A DNA stretch of 23,834 bases from Actinomycetota bacterium. GTDB lineage: Bacteria > Actinomycetota > Thermoleophilia > Solirubrobacterales > Solirubrobacteraceae. The position numbers and the translations under genes were made by a program. Where the stretch lies: contig VAXS01000116.1 of assembly GCA_005883255.1 (NCBI GenBank), forward strand, positions 1 through 23,834, given 5' to 3'. Shown here piece by piece: positions 17,036-23,834 of this stretch. How positions within the stretch are numbered: position 1 is the first letter of the stretch; the number at the start of each line of letters is the position of its first letter. Below the pieces are notes generated by a model, which was given only the letters and a program-made list of their open reading frames with translations, was not told the DNA's origin and did not search any database.

Positions 17036-18244
17036 TCACGCGGCCTCTTCCAGCCGTCGCGCCAGCGCGTCGCCCAGGGGCGCGCGCCAGCGGGGGCGTT
17101 GGTCGCGCACGGCGTAGATCTCGCGGGCGGCGGCGCCGCCCGCCACCCGCACCACCTCGCTCACCGCCACCACGCGCCGCGCGCCGTCGCGCGCGCGGAC
17201 CTGGTGCACCACCACGTCGATGGCGTCGGCCACCTGCTCCCGCACCGCCGCGTGCGGCAGCCCCACGTCGGCCATCAGGGCCAACGTCTCCACCCGCCGC
17301 AGCGCCTCCTCCGGCGAGCCGGCGTGGACCGTCGAGAGCGACCCGTCGTGGCCGGTGGTCATCGCCGCCAGCATGTCCAGCGCCTCGGCGCCCCGGACCT
17401 CCCCCACGACGATCCGGTCGGGCCGCATCCGCAGCGCGTTCCGGACCAGCGCGCGAATCGTCACCTCCCCGCGACCCTCGAGGCTCGGCGGCCGCGCCTC
17501 CAGCCGGACCACGTGCGGCTGTTGGAGGCGCAGCTCGGCCGCGTCCTCGATCGTCACGATGCGCTCGCCCGCCGGCACGAAGCTCGACAGCGCGTTGAGC
17601 GTGGTGGTCTTGCCCGACCCCGTGCCGCCCGACACCAGCAGGTTGAGCCGCGCCCGTACGCACCGCGCCAGGAAGTCGCGCAACGGCGGGATCAGCGTGC
17701 CGGCCGCCACCAGGTCGTCCGGCGACATCCCCCGCGGGCGGAAGCGACGGATGGTGAGCGCCGGCCCGTCCAGCGCCAGCGGCGGTATGACCACGTTGAC
17801 GCGCGACCCGTCGGGCAGCCGGGCGTCCACCAGCGGGCAGGCCTCGTCGACCCGCCGGCCCAGCGGCGCCAGGATGCGCTCGATCGCGTGCCGCAACTCG
17901 GCCTCCGACCCGAACGCGGCCGCGGCCGGCTCGATCCGCCCGGCCCGCTCCACCCACACCGCGCCGGCGCCGTTCACCATGACCTCGTCCACCCGCGGAT
18001 CCGCCAGCAGGGGCTCGAGCGGGCCCAGACCGAACGAGCGCTCGGCCACCAGCGCTGCCAGCCGCGCGCGCGTGTCGGCGTCCAGGAGCCCGCACTCGCG
18101 ATCGACCAGGCTCCGGATGCGCTCCTGCAGGCCGCCGCCGCCATCGCCGTCGCCGGCCTCGCGCAGCAGCCGCTCGCGCAGCGAGGTCGCCAGCTCGTCC
18201 AGGCCGCCCACGCAACGAAGAGCCGCGCGCGCACCCGGATTCAT
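17036..18244 (-). CDS. tadA: Tad/CpaF-type secretion ATPase TadA
   Basis: TadA (CpaF) is the hexameric cytoplasmic ATPase that powers assembly of Tad pili. The 402-residue protein has an N-terminal domain with [22 protein letters not shown] (71-92), Walker [10 protein letters not shown] (206-214), the Asp box TIEDAAEL (231-238), Walker [10 protein letters not shown] (277-285) and the His box [13 protein letters not shown] (296-308). All catalytic motifs are present. It is the first of three tightly spaced genes tadA-tadB-tadC. Start ATG 18244 faces hpnC with 46 bases between the two starts, so both promoters share that small region. No TadZ, pilin or prepilin peptidase gene is nearby. Confidence 0.93.
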   Translation of the reverse strand: MNPGARAALRCVGGLDELATSLRERLLREAGDGDGGGGLQERIRSLVDRECGLLDADTRARLAALVAERSFGLGPLEPLLADPRVDEVMVNGAGAVWVERAGRIEPAAAAFGSEAELRHAIERILAPLGRRVDEACPLVDARLPDGSRVNVVIPPLALDGPALTIRRFRPRGMSPDDLVAAGTLIPPLRDFLARCVRARLNLLVSGGTGSGKTTTLNALSSFVPAGERIVTIEDAAELRLQQPHVVRLEARPPSLEGRGEVTIRALVRNALRMRPDRIVVGEVRGAEALDMLAAMTTGHDGSLSTVHAGSPEEALRRVETLALMADVGLPHAAVREQVADAIDVVVHQVRARDGARRVVAVSEVVRVAGGAAAREIYAVRDQRPRWRAPLGDALARRLEEAA

Positions 18245-18253
18245 CCCCCCGGA

Positions 18254-18284
18254 TTTACACCACGAGGCCGCGCGTCGCTAGGTT
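18254..18284 (+). promoter_or_regulatory. Possible promoter of the hpn operon, giving a leaderless mRNA
   Basis: TTTACA (18254-18259) and TAGGTT (18279-18284) lie 19 bases apart in the short divergent gap. Transcription would begin about at the hpnC ATG (18291), that is, leaderless, a frequent arrangement in actinobacteria. The spacing is slightly long. Confidence 0.4.
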
Positions 18285-18290
18285 TACGGG

Positions 18291-19175
18291 ATGCGGCCGG
18301 CCGCGCCCCCCGTCCTGCCCGCCGTGGCCGAGCCGCCGGCCGCCGCCGCCGTCATGTCCAAGGCGGCGCACGAGAATTTTCCCGTGGCCAGCCGCGTACT
18401 GCCCCGGCGCCAGCGCGCGCACCTCATGGCGCTGTACGGGTTCGCCCGGCTGGTGGACGACGTCGGGGACGAGGCGCCCGGCGATCGGCTGGCCCTCCTG
18501 GACTGGCTGGACGCCGAGGTCGACCGCATCTACGGCGGCCAACCCGGCGAACCGGAGAATCCCCTCCTGCGGCGCCTGGCGGACACCGTCCGCGCCTGCG
18601 ACATCTCCCCCGCCCCGCTGCGCGCCCTGATCGCCGCCAACCGCCAGGACCAGGAGGTCCACTCGTACGAGACCGTCGAGGACCTCCTGGCCTACTGCGA
18701 GCTCTCCGCCAACCCGGTCGGGCGCCTGGTGCTGCACGTCTTCGACGCGGCCACCCCCGACCGCCTGAGCCTCTCCGACTCGGTGTGCAGCGGCCTGCAG
18801 CTGGTCGAGCATTGGCAGGACGTGGCCGAGGACCTGGGGCGCGGCCGCGTGTACATCCCCACCGAGGACCTCGATCGCTTCGGCTGCACGCCCGACGACC
18901 TCGCCGCTCCCGTGGCGGCCGAGCCGGTGCGCAGGCTGATGGCGTTCGAGGTGGCCCGCGCCCGGCGCCTGCTCGACGAGGGGGCGCCGCTGGTGCGCAC
19001 GCTCACAGGACGCCGGGCGCTGGCCGTGGCGGCGTTCGTCGCGGGCGGGCGCGCGGCGCTGGACGCGATCGCCCGAGCCGGCTACGACGTGCTCGCCCAC
19101 TCCCCGCGGCCCTCGCGGATCCAGCGCGCCACCGCGCTGGCCCGCACGATCGCCGGGTCCCACAGGGGCCCCTGA
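18291..19175 (+). CDS. hpnC: Hydroxysqualene synthase HpnC
   Basis: HpnC converts presqualene diphosphate, made by HpnD, to hydroxysqualene in the three-enzyme bacterial squalene route. The 294-residue protein belongs to the trans-isoprenyl diphosphate synthase (squalene/phytoene synthase) fold: ENFPVAS (28-34), the first Asp-rich motif DDVGDE (56-61) and the second QDVAED followed by GRVYIP (176-190). HENFPVASRVLPRR is typical of HpnC. An Ala/Pro-rich stretch of about 20 residues precedes it; an in-frame ATG at 18354 (MSKAAHENF) would remove it, but neither start has a Shine-Dalgarno, and the -10-like TAGGTT just upstream favours a leaderless start at 18291. hpnD follows after one base. Confidence 0.9.
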   Translation: MRPAAPPVLPAVAEPPAAAAVMSKAAHENFPVASRVLPRRQRAHLMALYGFARLVDDVGDEAPGDRLALLDWLDAEVDRIYGGQPGEPENPLLRRLADTVRACDISPAPLRALIAANRQDQEVHSYETVEDLLAYCELSANPVGRLVLHVFDAATPDRLSLSDSVCSGLQLVEHWQDVAEDLGRGRVYIPTEDLDRFGCTPDDLAAPVAAEPVRRLMAFEVARARRLLDEGAPLVRTLTGRRALAVAAFVAGGRAALDAIARAGYDVLAHSPRPSRIQRATALARTIAGSHRGP

Positions 19176-19176
19176 C

Positions 19177-20046
19177 ATGGACGAGCGCCGCGCCTACCGT
19201 CACTGCGAGCAGGTCACCCGCCACGCCGCGGCCAACTTCTTCTACGGCATCCGCCTGCTGCCCGCGCCCAAGCGCCGCGCGATGTGCGCCGTGTACGCCT
19301 TCGCGCGCCAGGTGGACGACATCGGCGACGGCGCCCTGGAGGCCGAGCGCAAGCTCGCCGACCTGGCCGCCGCCCGCGCCAGCCTGGCCGCGGTCGACCC
19401 CGACGCCGACGACCCGGTCCTGGCGGCGCTGGGCCACGCCCGCCGGCGCTTCCCGCTGCCGTTGGACGCGCTCGACGACCTGATCGCCGGCGTCGAGATG
19501 GACGTGCGGGGCACGCGCTTCGAGACGTTCGACGAGCTGGTCCTCTACTGCCGGCGCGTGGCCGGCTCGATCGGGCGGCTGTGCCTGGCGATCTTCCAGC
19601 CGGCGCGGCCCGGCGAGGCCGTGACGCTGGCCGACGACCTGGGCGTGGCCATGCAGCTCACGAACATCCTGCGCGACGTGCGCGAGGACCTGGGGAACGG
19701 ACGCGTGTACCTCCCGGCCGAGGACCTCCGGCGGTTCGCCATCGAGGACCTGTTCAGCGCCGGCGACGAGCCGCTCACCGACCTGGTCCGCTTCGAGGCG
19801 GCGCGGGCGCGGGGCTGGTTCGACCAGGGGCTCCGACTGCTCCCACTGTTGGACTCGCGCAGCGCCTCCTGCGTCCTGGCCATGACCGGGATCTACCGGC
19901 GGATCCTGGAGCGCATCGAGCGCCAGCCCGGCGAGGTGCTGAAGCGGCGGGTCTCGCTGCCTCCATGGGAGAAGGCGTGGGGGGCGGCCCGCAGCTTGCT
20001 GGGAGCCGGCCGCATGCGACGGGCGGAGGTGCGACCGGCCGCGTGA
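19177..20046 (+). CDS. hpnD: Presqualene diphosphate synthase HpnD
   Basis: HpnD condenses two farnesyl diphosphates into presqualene diphosphate, the first committed step to squalene and hopanoids. The 289-residue protein has ANFFYGIRLLP (19-29), ALYAF-like AVYAFARQVDDIGD with the first Asp-rich motif DDIGD (47-51), VAGSIG (128-133) and the second motif NILRDVREDLGNGRVYLP (163-180), which fits the HpnD subgroup. Complete and of normal length. It starts one base after the hpnC TGA and is followed after 25 bases by hpnE, so the three are cotranscribed. Confidence 0.92.
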   Translation: MDERRAYRHCEQVTRHAAANFFYGIRLLPAPKRRAMCAVYAFARQVDDIGDGALEAERKLADLAAARASLAAVDPDADDPVLAALGHARRRFPLPLDALDDLIAGVEMDVRGTRFETFDELVLYCRRVAGSIGRLCLAIFQPARPGEAVTLADDLGVAMQLTNILRDVREDLGNGRVYLPAEDLRRFAIEDLFSAGDEPLTDLVRFEAARARGWFDQGLRLLPLLDSRSASCVLAMTGIYRRILERIERQPGEVLKRRVSLPPWEKAWGAARSLLGAGRMRRAEVRPAA

Positions 20047-20058
20047 CGGGCCACGAAC

Positions 20059-20064
20059 AGGAGG
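20059..20064 (+). promoter_or_regulatory. Strong ribosome binding site of hpnE
   Basis: AGGAGG, seven bases before the GTG at 20072, is one of the best Shine-Dalgarno sequences in the window and fixes the hpnE start. Confidence 0.75.
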
Positions 20065-20071
20065 TGCGCGG

Positions 20072-21289
20072 GTGAGCGGCCCGCACGTCGCGGTGGTGGG
20101 TGGAGGCCTCGCGGGGATCTCCGCTGCGCTGGCCTGCGCCGACGCCGGCGCCAGCGTGACCGTGGTCGAGGTCCGTCCCCGCCTGGGCGGCGCCGTCTAC
20201 TCGTTCCGCCGCGACGACCTGTGGCTGGACAACGGCCAGCACGTGTTCCTACGCTGCTGCACCGCCTACCGGTCGCTGCTGGCCCGGCTGGGGTCCGAGC
20301 CCGACACGATCCTGCAGCCGCGGCTGGAGATCCCGGTGCTGTCGCCCGGCGGCGAGGTGTCGTGGCTGCGGCGCAGCCGGGCGCCGGCACCCCTGCACCT
20401 GGGCGCCGCGCTGGCCCGCTACCGCCACCTGTCCCCCCGCCAGCGCGCCGCGGCCGCGCGAGCGGCGCTGGCGCTGTCGCGGGTGCAGCCCGCCGACCCG
20501 GCGCTGGACCGGGGCACGTTCGGGGAGTGGCTGGCCCAGCACGGCCAGGCCCCCGAGACGGTGGCCGCGCTCTGGGACCTCATCGCGCTGCCCACGCTCA
20601 ACCTGCGGGCGGGCGAGGCCTCGGCGGCCCTGGGGGCGTTCGTCTTCCAGGAGGGCCTGCTGCGCCACGCCGACGCCGGCGACATCGGCTGGGCGGGCGC
20701 GCCGCTGTCGGCGGTGCACGGCTGGCCGGCGGAGCGGACGCTGCAGGAGGCTGGGGTCGAGGTGCGCCTGGGCTGGCGCGCGCAGCGGGTGGCGGCGACC
20801 CGCGGGCGTCTCGAGGTGGAGGCGGCGAACGGCGGCGGGCTGGACGCCGACGCGGTGATCGTGGCCGTCCCCCACCAGCGGGTGGCCGGCCTGCTGCCCG
20901 ACGGTGCCATCCCCGCCCCCGAGCGGCTGGCCGCGCTGGGCACCTCCCCCATCGTCAACCTGCACGTGGTCTACGACCGGCGCGTCACCGACCTGCCGTT
21001 CGCCGCCGGCGTGCGCAGCCCGGTCCAGTACCTGTTAGCACGCGGCCACGTTCCGGGCCGCCCCCGGAGTGGCCGCGCTGCGACCGGGACCGCGCACCGC
21101 CGTCCCCGGCCTGGTCCTGGCCGGGGCCTGGACCGACACCGGCTGGCCGGCCACGATGGAGGGAGCCGTGCGCAGCGGCCACGCGGCGGCCCGCGAGGCG
21201 CTGGCCGGCGCCGGCGAGCGGGCGACGGCGGCCGTCGAGGTGGCAGGATGACGTCGGCGGCGGGGAAGAGGATGCGCCGATGCGCGTGA
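20072..21289 (+). CDS. hpnE: Hydroxysqualene dehydroxylase HpnE, broken by an internal deletion with frameshift
   Basis: HpnE is the FAD-dependent amine-oxidase-like enzyme that reduces hydroxysqualene to squalene. Residues 1-322 are normal: dinucleotide loop [10 protein letters not shown] (10-19), [27 protein letters not shown], and [15 protein letters not shown]. After about 21037 the reading frame leaves the family and gives an Arg/Pro-rich tail ending at 21289. The true C-terminus is present in the next frame, beginning around 21042 ([15 protein letters not shown]). Comparing with the usual layout of the family, about 60-90 residues between VQY and ATFR are missing. As it stands the protein would lack the C-terminal part of its FAD site. 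Start GTG 20072 is backed by AGGAGG. Confidence 0.85.
   Translation: MSGPHVAVVGGGLAGISAALACADAGASVTVVEVRPRLGGAVYSFRRDDLWLDNGQHVFLRCCTAYRSLLARLGSEPDTILQPRLEIPVLSPGGEVSWLRRSRAPAPLHLGAALARYRHLSPRQRAAAARAALALSRVQPADPALDRGTFGEWLAQHGQAPETVAALWDLIALPTLNLRAGEASAALGAFVFQEGLLRHADAGDIGWAGAPLSAVHGWPAERTLQEAGVEVRLGWRAQRVAATRGRLEVEAANGGGLDADAVIVAVPHQRVAGLLPDGAIPAPERLAALGTSPIVNLHVVYDRRVTDLPFAAGVRSPVQYLLARGHVPGRPRSGRAATGTAHRRPRPGPGRGLDRHRLAGHDGGSRAQRPRGGPRGAGRRRRAGDGGRRGGRMTSAAGKRMRRCA
21042..21251 (+). pseudogene. hpnE: Out-of-frame C-terminal fragment of hpnE
   Basis: This frame encodes about 69 residues, AATFRAAPG...[21 protein letters not shown] in part, followed by [11 protein letters not shown], the FAD-contacting C-terminus of HpnE-type amine oxidases. 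A TAG at 21036-21038 blocks this frame just upstream, so it cannot be a simple one-base slip. It ends with TGA at 21249-21251, 28 bases before the next gene. It belongs to the hpnE that begins at 20072. Confidence 0.85.
21262..21271 (+). promoter_or_regulatory. Ribosome binding site of the phosphorylase-IspH gene
   Basis: GGGGAAGAGG ends eight bases before the ATG at 21280 and supports that start over the nearby out-of-frame ATGs at 21248 and 21272. Confidence 0.55.
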
Positions 21290-22140
21290 GCACCGGCGAG
21301 GGCGGGCTGGTGGCCCTGGCCACCGGGCGGATGGACGTGGGCGCGGTCCGCGCCGGCGCCCCCGCCGCGCGCATCCTGCGCGCCGGTCCCGGCCCCCGTC
21401 GGGCCCGGGCCGCCGCCGGCCGGGCGCGCGCGCTGGAGGGCGCCGCCGTGGCGGCCGCGGGCATTGCCAGTCCCCTGCACCCGGACGTGCGCGCGGGCGA
21501 GCTGGTCGTGGCCACGGAGGTCCGGGGCCCGGCCGGGATCGTCATCTGCCCGGGGGCCGAGATCCTCGCCGGCGCACTCCAGCGCCGGGGCATCGCCGCC
21601 CGCTGCGGTCCGATCCTCTCGCTCCCCCCGGGGGCCCGGGCCACCACCGGCACCGACGGCGCCCTGGCGCTCGACCCCGAGTCGGCCTGGCTGGCGGGCG
21701 GCGCCGCCGACCGTCCGCTGACCGTGGTGCGGGCGATCGTGGACGGTGACCCGCGCACGCGTCCGGGCGCCTCGGCCCGCGCCTGGCGGACGCTGGCCCG
21801 GGCCGGCACCGTCCTGGCCGAGTGGGCGGCGGCCGTGCGCCCGCGCCGGGTCGTCCTGGGCGCTCCGCGCGCCTCGTGCGCGGGCGTGGAGCGGGCGATC
21901 GAGATCGTCGAGCGGGCCTTGGAGCGCCACGGGCCGCCGCTGTTCGTCCGCAAGCAGATCGTCCACAACACCCACGTGGTCGCCGACCTCGAGCGCCGCG
22001 GCGCGGTGTTCGTGGACGAGGTGGACGAGGTCCCCGACGGCGCCACGCTGGTGTTCTCGGCGCACGGGGTCTCGCCGGCGGTGCGGCGTGCGGGCCCTTG
22101 CGCGCGAGTGCGACGCCCTGCTGGTGGTCGGCTCCGCTAG
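21280..22140 (+). CDS. ispH: Nucleoside-phosphorylase-like domain fused to the N-terminal part of IspH; frame broken
   Basis: Residues 1 to about 185 resemble the PNP/UDP phosphorylase fold: [21 protein letters not shown] (61-81, short hydrophobic strand then a Glu), LDPESAWLA (131-139) in the position of the family's substrate-binding Met-Glu-Ser, and VVRAIVDGD (149-157) with the late Asp. In hpn clusters such a protein would match HpnG, which acts on adenosylhopane; this is inference. From about 190 the chain is IspH, the iron-sulfur enzyme making IPP and [22 protein letters not shown] with cluster Cys200, [10 protein letters not shown] and [12 protein letters not shown]. After residue 269 the frame is lost and stops at 22140. 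Two of the three cluster cysteines and the central domain are absent. Confidence 0.82.
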   Translation: MRVSTGEGGLVALATGRMDVGAVRAGAPAARILRAGPGPRRARAAAGRARALEGAAVAAAGIASPLHPDVRAGELVVATEVRGPAGIVICPGAEILAGALQRRGIAARCGPILSLPPGARATTGTDGALALDPESAWLAGGAADRPLTVVRAIVDGDPRTRPGASARAWRTLARAGTVLAEWAAAVRPRRVVLGAPRASCAGVERAIEIVERALERHGPPLFVRKQIVHNTHVVADLERRGAVFVDEVDEVPDGATLVFSAHGVSPAVRRAGPCARVRRPAGGRLR

Positions 22141-22399
22141 CTCCTCGAACTCCACCCGGATGGTCGAGGTCTCCGAGCGCGAGGGTTGCCCGGCCCGCCT
22201 GATCGACGACGCCGCCGACGTCGACCTGGCGTGGCTGCGCGACGTGGAGACCCTGGGCCTCACCGCCGGCGCGTCGGCGCCCGAGCGGGTGGTGCGGGGG
22301 GTGCTGCGGGCGCTGCACGGCCTGGGGCCGCTGGACGTGGAGGAGCAGGCGGTCACCACCGAGACCGTCCGCTTCGGGCTGCCGGCCGAGGTCCGCTAG
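22088..22399 (+). pseudogene. ispH: Out-of-frame C-terminal fragment of ispH
   Basis: About 103 residues in the next frame continue Isp[16 protein letters not shown], then the substrate-binding SSNS, RLIDDAADV and LTAGASAPE near the end. A normal IspH has roughly 115-130 residues between [10 protein letters not shown] and this point, including the second and third cluster cysteines. GTGCGG occurs at 22081-22086 and again at 22088-22093, so the break coincides with a short direct repeat. The TAG stop (22397-22399) shares the palindrome CTAG with the rpiA stop. Confidence 0.85.
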
Positions 22400-23055
22400 T
22401 CCCGCAGCCGCCGGTGCTCGACCTGGTCGGCGCGGCCGACGAGCACGTCGGACACCATCTCGGGCGGGAAGAGCCCGTGGTCGATCACGCCCGGCGGGGC
22501 CGACAGCGCCGCCGACACGGCGCGGGGATCGTCCAGCCCGCCGTACCAGTCCGCGATCACGCCGCCGTCGGGACTGGGCGGCGCGCCGGCCCGCACCCGG
22601 GCGTCGGGCAGCCGCCGGAACGTCGACGTCGCCCCGAAGGCCAGGATCTCCAGCGGCACCGGCGGCGCCAGCGCGTCGCACAGCTTGTCCGAGGAGACGA
22701 TCACCACGAAGCGCTCGGCCGCCGCCGCCACCACCTTCTCGCGCACGTGGGCGCCCCCGCCCCCCTTCACCAGCCACCCGTCCGGGGTGACCTGGTCGGC
22801 GCCGTCGATCGCGACGTCCAGCCGATCCAGCGCGGTGAACGGCTCCACCGGCAGGCCGAGCTCCCGCGCCCGGCGCTCGGTCTCCACCGAGGTGGCGACG
22901 CAGCGCAGCAGGAGGCTCCGGGCCGCCAGCGCCGGGAGCAGGTAGGCCACCGTGGAGCCGGTGCCCAGGCCGACCCGGGCGCCGTCCGGCACCAGCTCCG
23001 CGGCCGCCTCGGCCGCGGCACGCTTCTCGCGGTCGACGTCGGGCACCGCCCGCAC
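22396..23055 (-). CDS. rpiA: Ribose-5-phosphate isomerase A
   Basis: RpiA interconverts ribose 5-phosphate and ribulose 5-phosphate in the pentose phosphate pathway. The 219-residue protein has the phosphate loop GLGTGST (29-35), the Asp pair region DGADQ (84-88), KGGGGA (97-102) followed by REK with the likely catalytic Glu106, SSDKL (121-125) and PGVIDHGLF near the C-terminus. Length is normal. It starts with GTG at 23055, with no clear Shine-Dalgarno. It lies 49 bases downstream of lon on the same strand and converges on ispH, the two stop codons sharing four bases. No specific pathway link to the hpn genes is implied. Confidence 0.92.
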   Translation of the reverse strand: MRAVPDVDREKRAAAEAAAELVPDGARVGLGTGSTVAYLLPALAARSLLLRCVATSVETERRARELGLPVEPFTALDRLDVAIDGADQVTPDGWLVKGGGGAHVREKVVAAAAERFVVIVSSDKLCDALAPPVPLEILAFGATSTFRRLPDARVRAGAPPSPDGGVIADWYGGLDDPRAVSAALSAPPGVIDHGLFPPEMVSDVLVGRADQVEHRRLRD

Positions 23056-23104
23056 GCTATCCCGCGGCGCGGTCGCCTGCCCGCGGAGCCCCGCCCGGCG
23101 GCCG

Positions 23105-23834
23105 CTAGGCCGCGTGGGCCAGCGGCTCGCGGGCGGGCTCGAGCGCGGTGTCCAGCACCTCGCCGATCGTCATCACCGGATGGAAGGCCAGCTGCTCGCG
23201 CACGTCCTCCGGCACGTCGTCCACGTCGGGTCGGTTGCGCTCGGGCAGGATGACGTCCGTCAGTCCGGCCGCGTGCGCCGCCAGCACCTTCTGCTTGAGC
23301 CCGCCGATCGGCAGGACCCGGCCCTGCAGCGTGACCTCGCCGGTCATGCCCACCGTGTGCCGGACCGGCCGGCCGGTGAGCAGCGACGCCAGCGCCGTGG
23401 CGATCGTGATGCCGGCGCTCGGACCGTCCTTGGGGATCGCACCCGCCGGGACGTGCACATGGAACTCGCGCTCGGCGAACGCCTCCTCCGGGATGTCCAG
23501 GTCCTCGGCGTGGGCGCGCACGTACGACAGCGCGATCCGCGCCGACTCCTTCATCACGTCGCCCAGCTGCCCGGTGAGTACCAGCTCGGGCTTGCCCGGC
23601 ATCGCCGTGGCCTCGATGAACAGGACGTCGCCGCCCGTGCCGGTGACGCTGAGCCCGGTGGCCACGCCCGGCACTGCCGTGCGGACCGCCGACTCCTGGA
23701 AGAACCGCTGGCGGCCCAGCGCGTCGCGGATCGCCGTGACGTCCGCGGCCACCGGCGCGGTCGCCTCGCCCGCGGCGATGCGGGTGGCGGTCTTGCGCAG
23801 CAGCGTCCCCAGCTCGCGCTCGAGCTGGCGCACG
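23105..23834 (-). CDS. lon: ATP-dependent protease Lon, C-terminal part (5' end outside window)
   Basis: Lon is the AAA+ protease that degrades misfolded and regulatory proteins. Only about the last 243 residues are visible. They begin in the end of the AAA+ domain (VRQLERELGTLLRK, read through the edge; the first GTG is an internal Val) and contain the complete proteolytic domain: LTGQLGDVMKESA, the nucleophile Ser in PKDGPSAG (Ser139 of the visible part) and the catalytic Lys 43 residues later in GGLKQK (Lys182), the Ser-Lys dyad of LonA. The C-terminus after TIGEVLDTAL is short and Ala-rich. The ATPase and N-terminal domains lie beyond 23834. Confidence 0.95.
   Translation of the reverse strand, partial: VRQLERELGTLLRKTATRIAAGEATAPVAADVTAIRDALGRQRFFQESAVRTAVPGVATGLSVTGTGGDVLFIEATAMPGKPELVLTGQLGDVMKESARIALSYVRAHAEDLDIPEEAFAEREFHVHVPAGAIPKDGPSAGITIATALASLLTGRPVRHTVGMTGEVTLQGRVLPIGGLKQKVLAAHAAGLTDVILPERNRPDVDDVPEDVREQLAFHPVMTIGEVLDTALEPAREPLAHAA

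Noticed and set aside
18255..19178. 307-residue minus-strand frame opposite hpnC
   Set aside because: Antisense shadow of hpnC with Gly/Arg/His bias and no recognisable motif.
17099..19483. 794-residue plus-strand frame spanning tadA (antisense) and hpnC/hpnD (other frame)
   Set aside because: Crosses several secure genes and has the low-complexity makeup of a shadow frame.
20221..21279. Long upstream extension of the phosphorylase-IspH frame through hpnE
   Set aside because: It is hpnE read in another frame; the Shine-Dalgarno at 21262-21271 and domain content place the start at 21280.

Overview
The window is very GC-rich bacterial DNA with densely packed genes and many GTG starts. The gene families suggest an actinobacterium, most likely of class Thermoleophilia (Solirubrobacterales or Gaiellales). 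This is inferred from base composition, a lipoprotein resembling DUF3352, squalene genes of the hpnCDE type and the cell-wall cluster layout; no rRNA or other phylogenetic marker was available to confirm it.

Region 1 (1-13413, minus strand) is a nearly complete division and cell wall (dcw) operon in canonical order: mraZ, rsmH, ftsL-like, ftsI, murE, murF, mraY, murD, ftsW, murG, murC, murB (murB runs off the left edge). Junctions are mostly stop/start overlaps or gaps of 1-5 bases, so one long transcript is likely. It would start from a promoter at about 13503-13531 whose 17-bp spacer contains a tandem MraZ box. Together the genes make UDP-MurNAc-pentapeptide, lipid I and lipid II, and the septal transpeptidase and glycosyltransferase. 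MurE has the DNPR motif, pointing to meso-diaminopimelate.

Region 2 (13414-15332) is a divergent promoter region followed on the plus strand by a large lipoprotein of unknown function. Region 3 (15343-18244, minus) is a compact tadA-tadB-tadC set for a type IV/Tad pilus or secretion motor, with no pilin or other tad genes in view.

Region 4 (18291-22399, plus) is an isoprenoid/hopanoid block: hpnC, hpnD, hpnE, then a gene fusing a nucleoside-phosphorylase-like domain to IspH. Region 5 (22396-23834, minus) holds rpiA and the C-terminal part of lon.

The most notable feature is a set of three lesions. hpnE and the IspH part of the fusion each lack an internal stretch, and reading resumes in another frame. 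ftsW lacks its first transmembrane segment, and its apparent original start lies out of frame. Because ftsW and ispH are normally essential, assembly or consensus errors are the leading explanation, with true gene decay as the alternative. No tRNA, rRNA, CRISPR array, insertion sequence, riboswitch or convincing terminator was seen.
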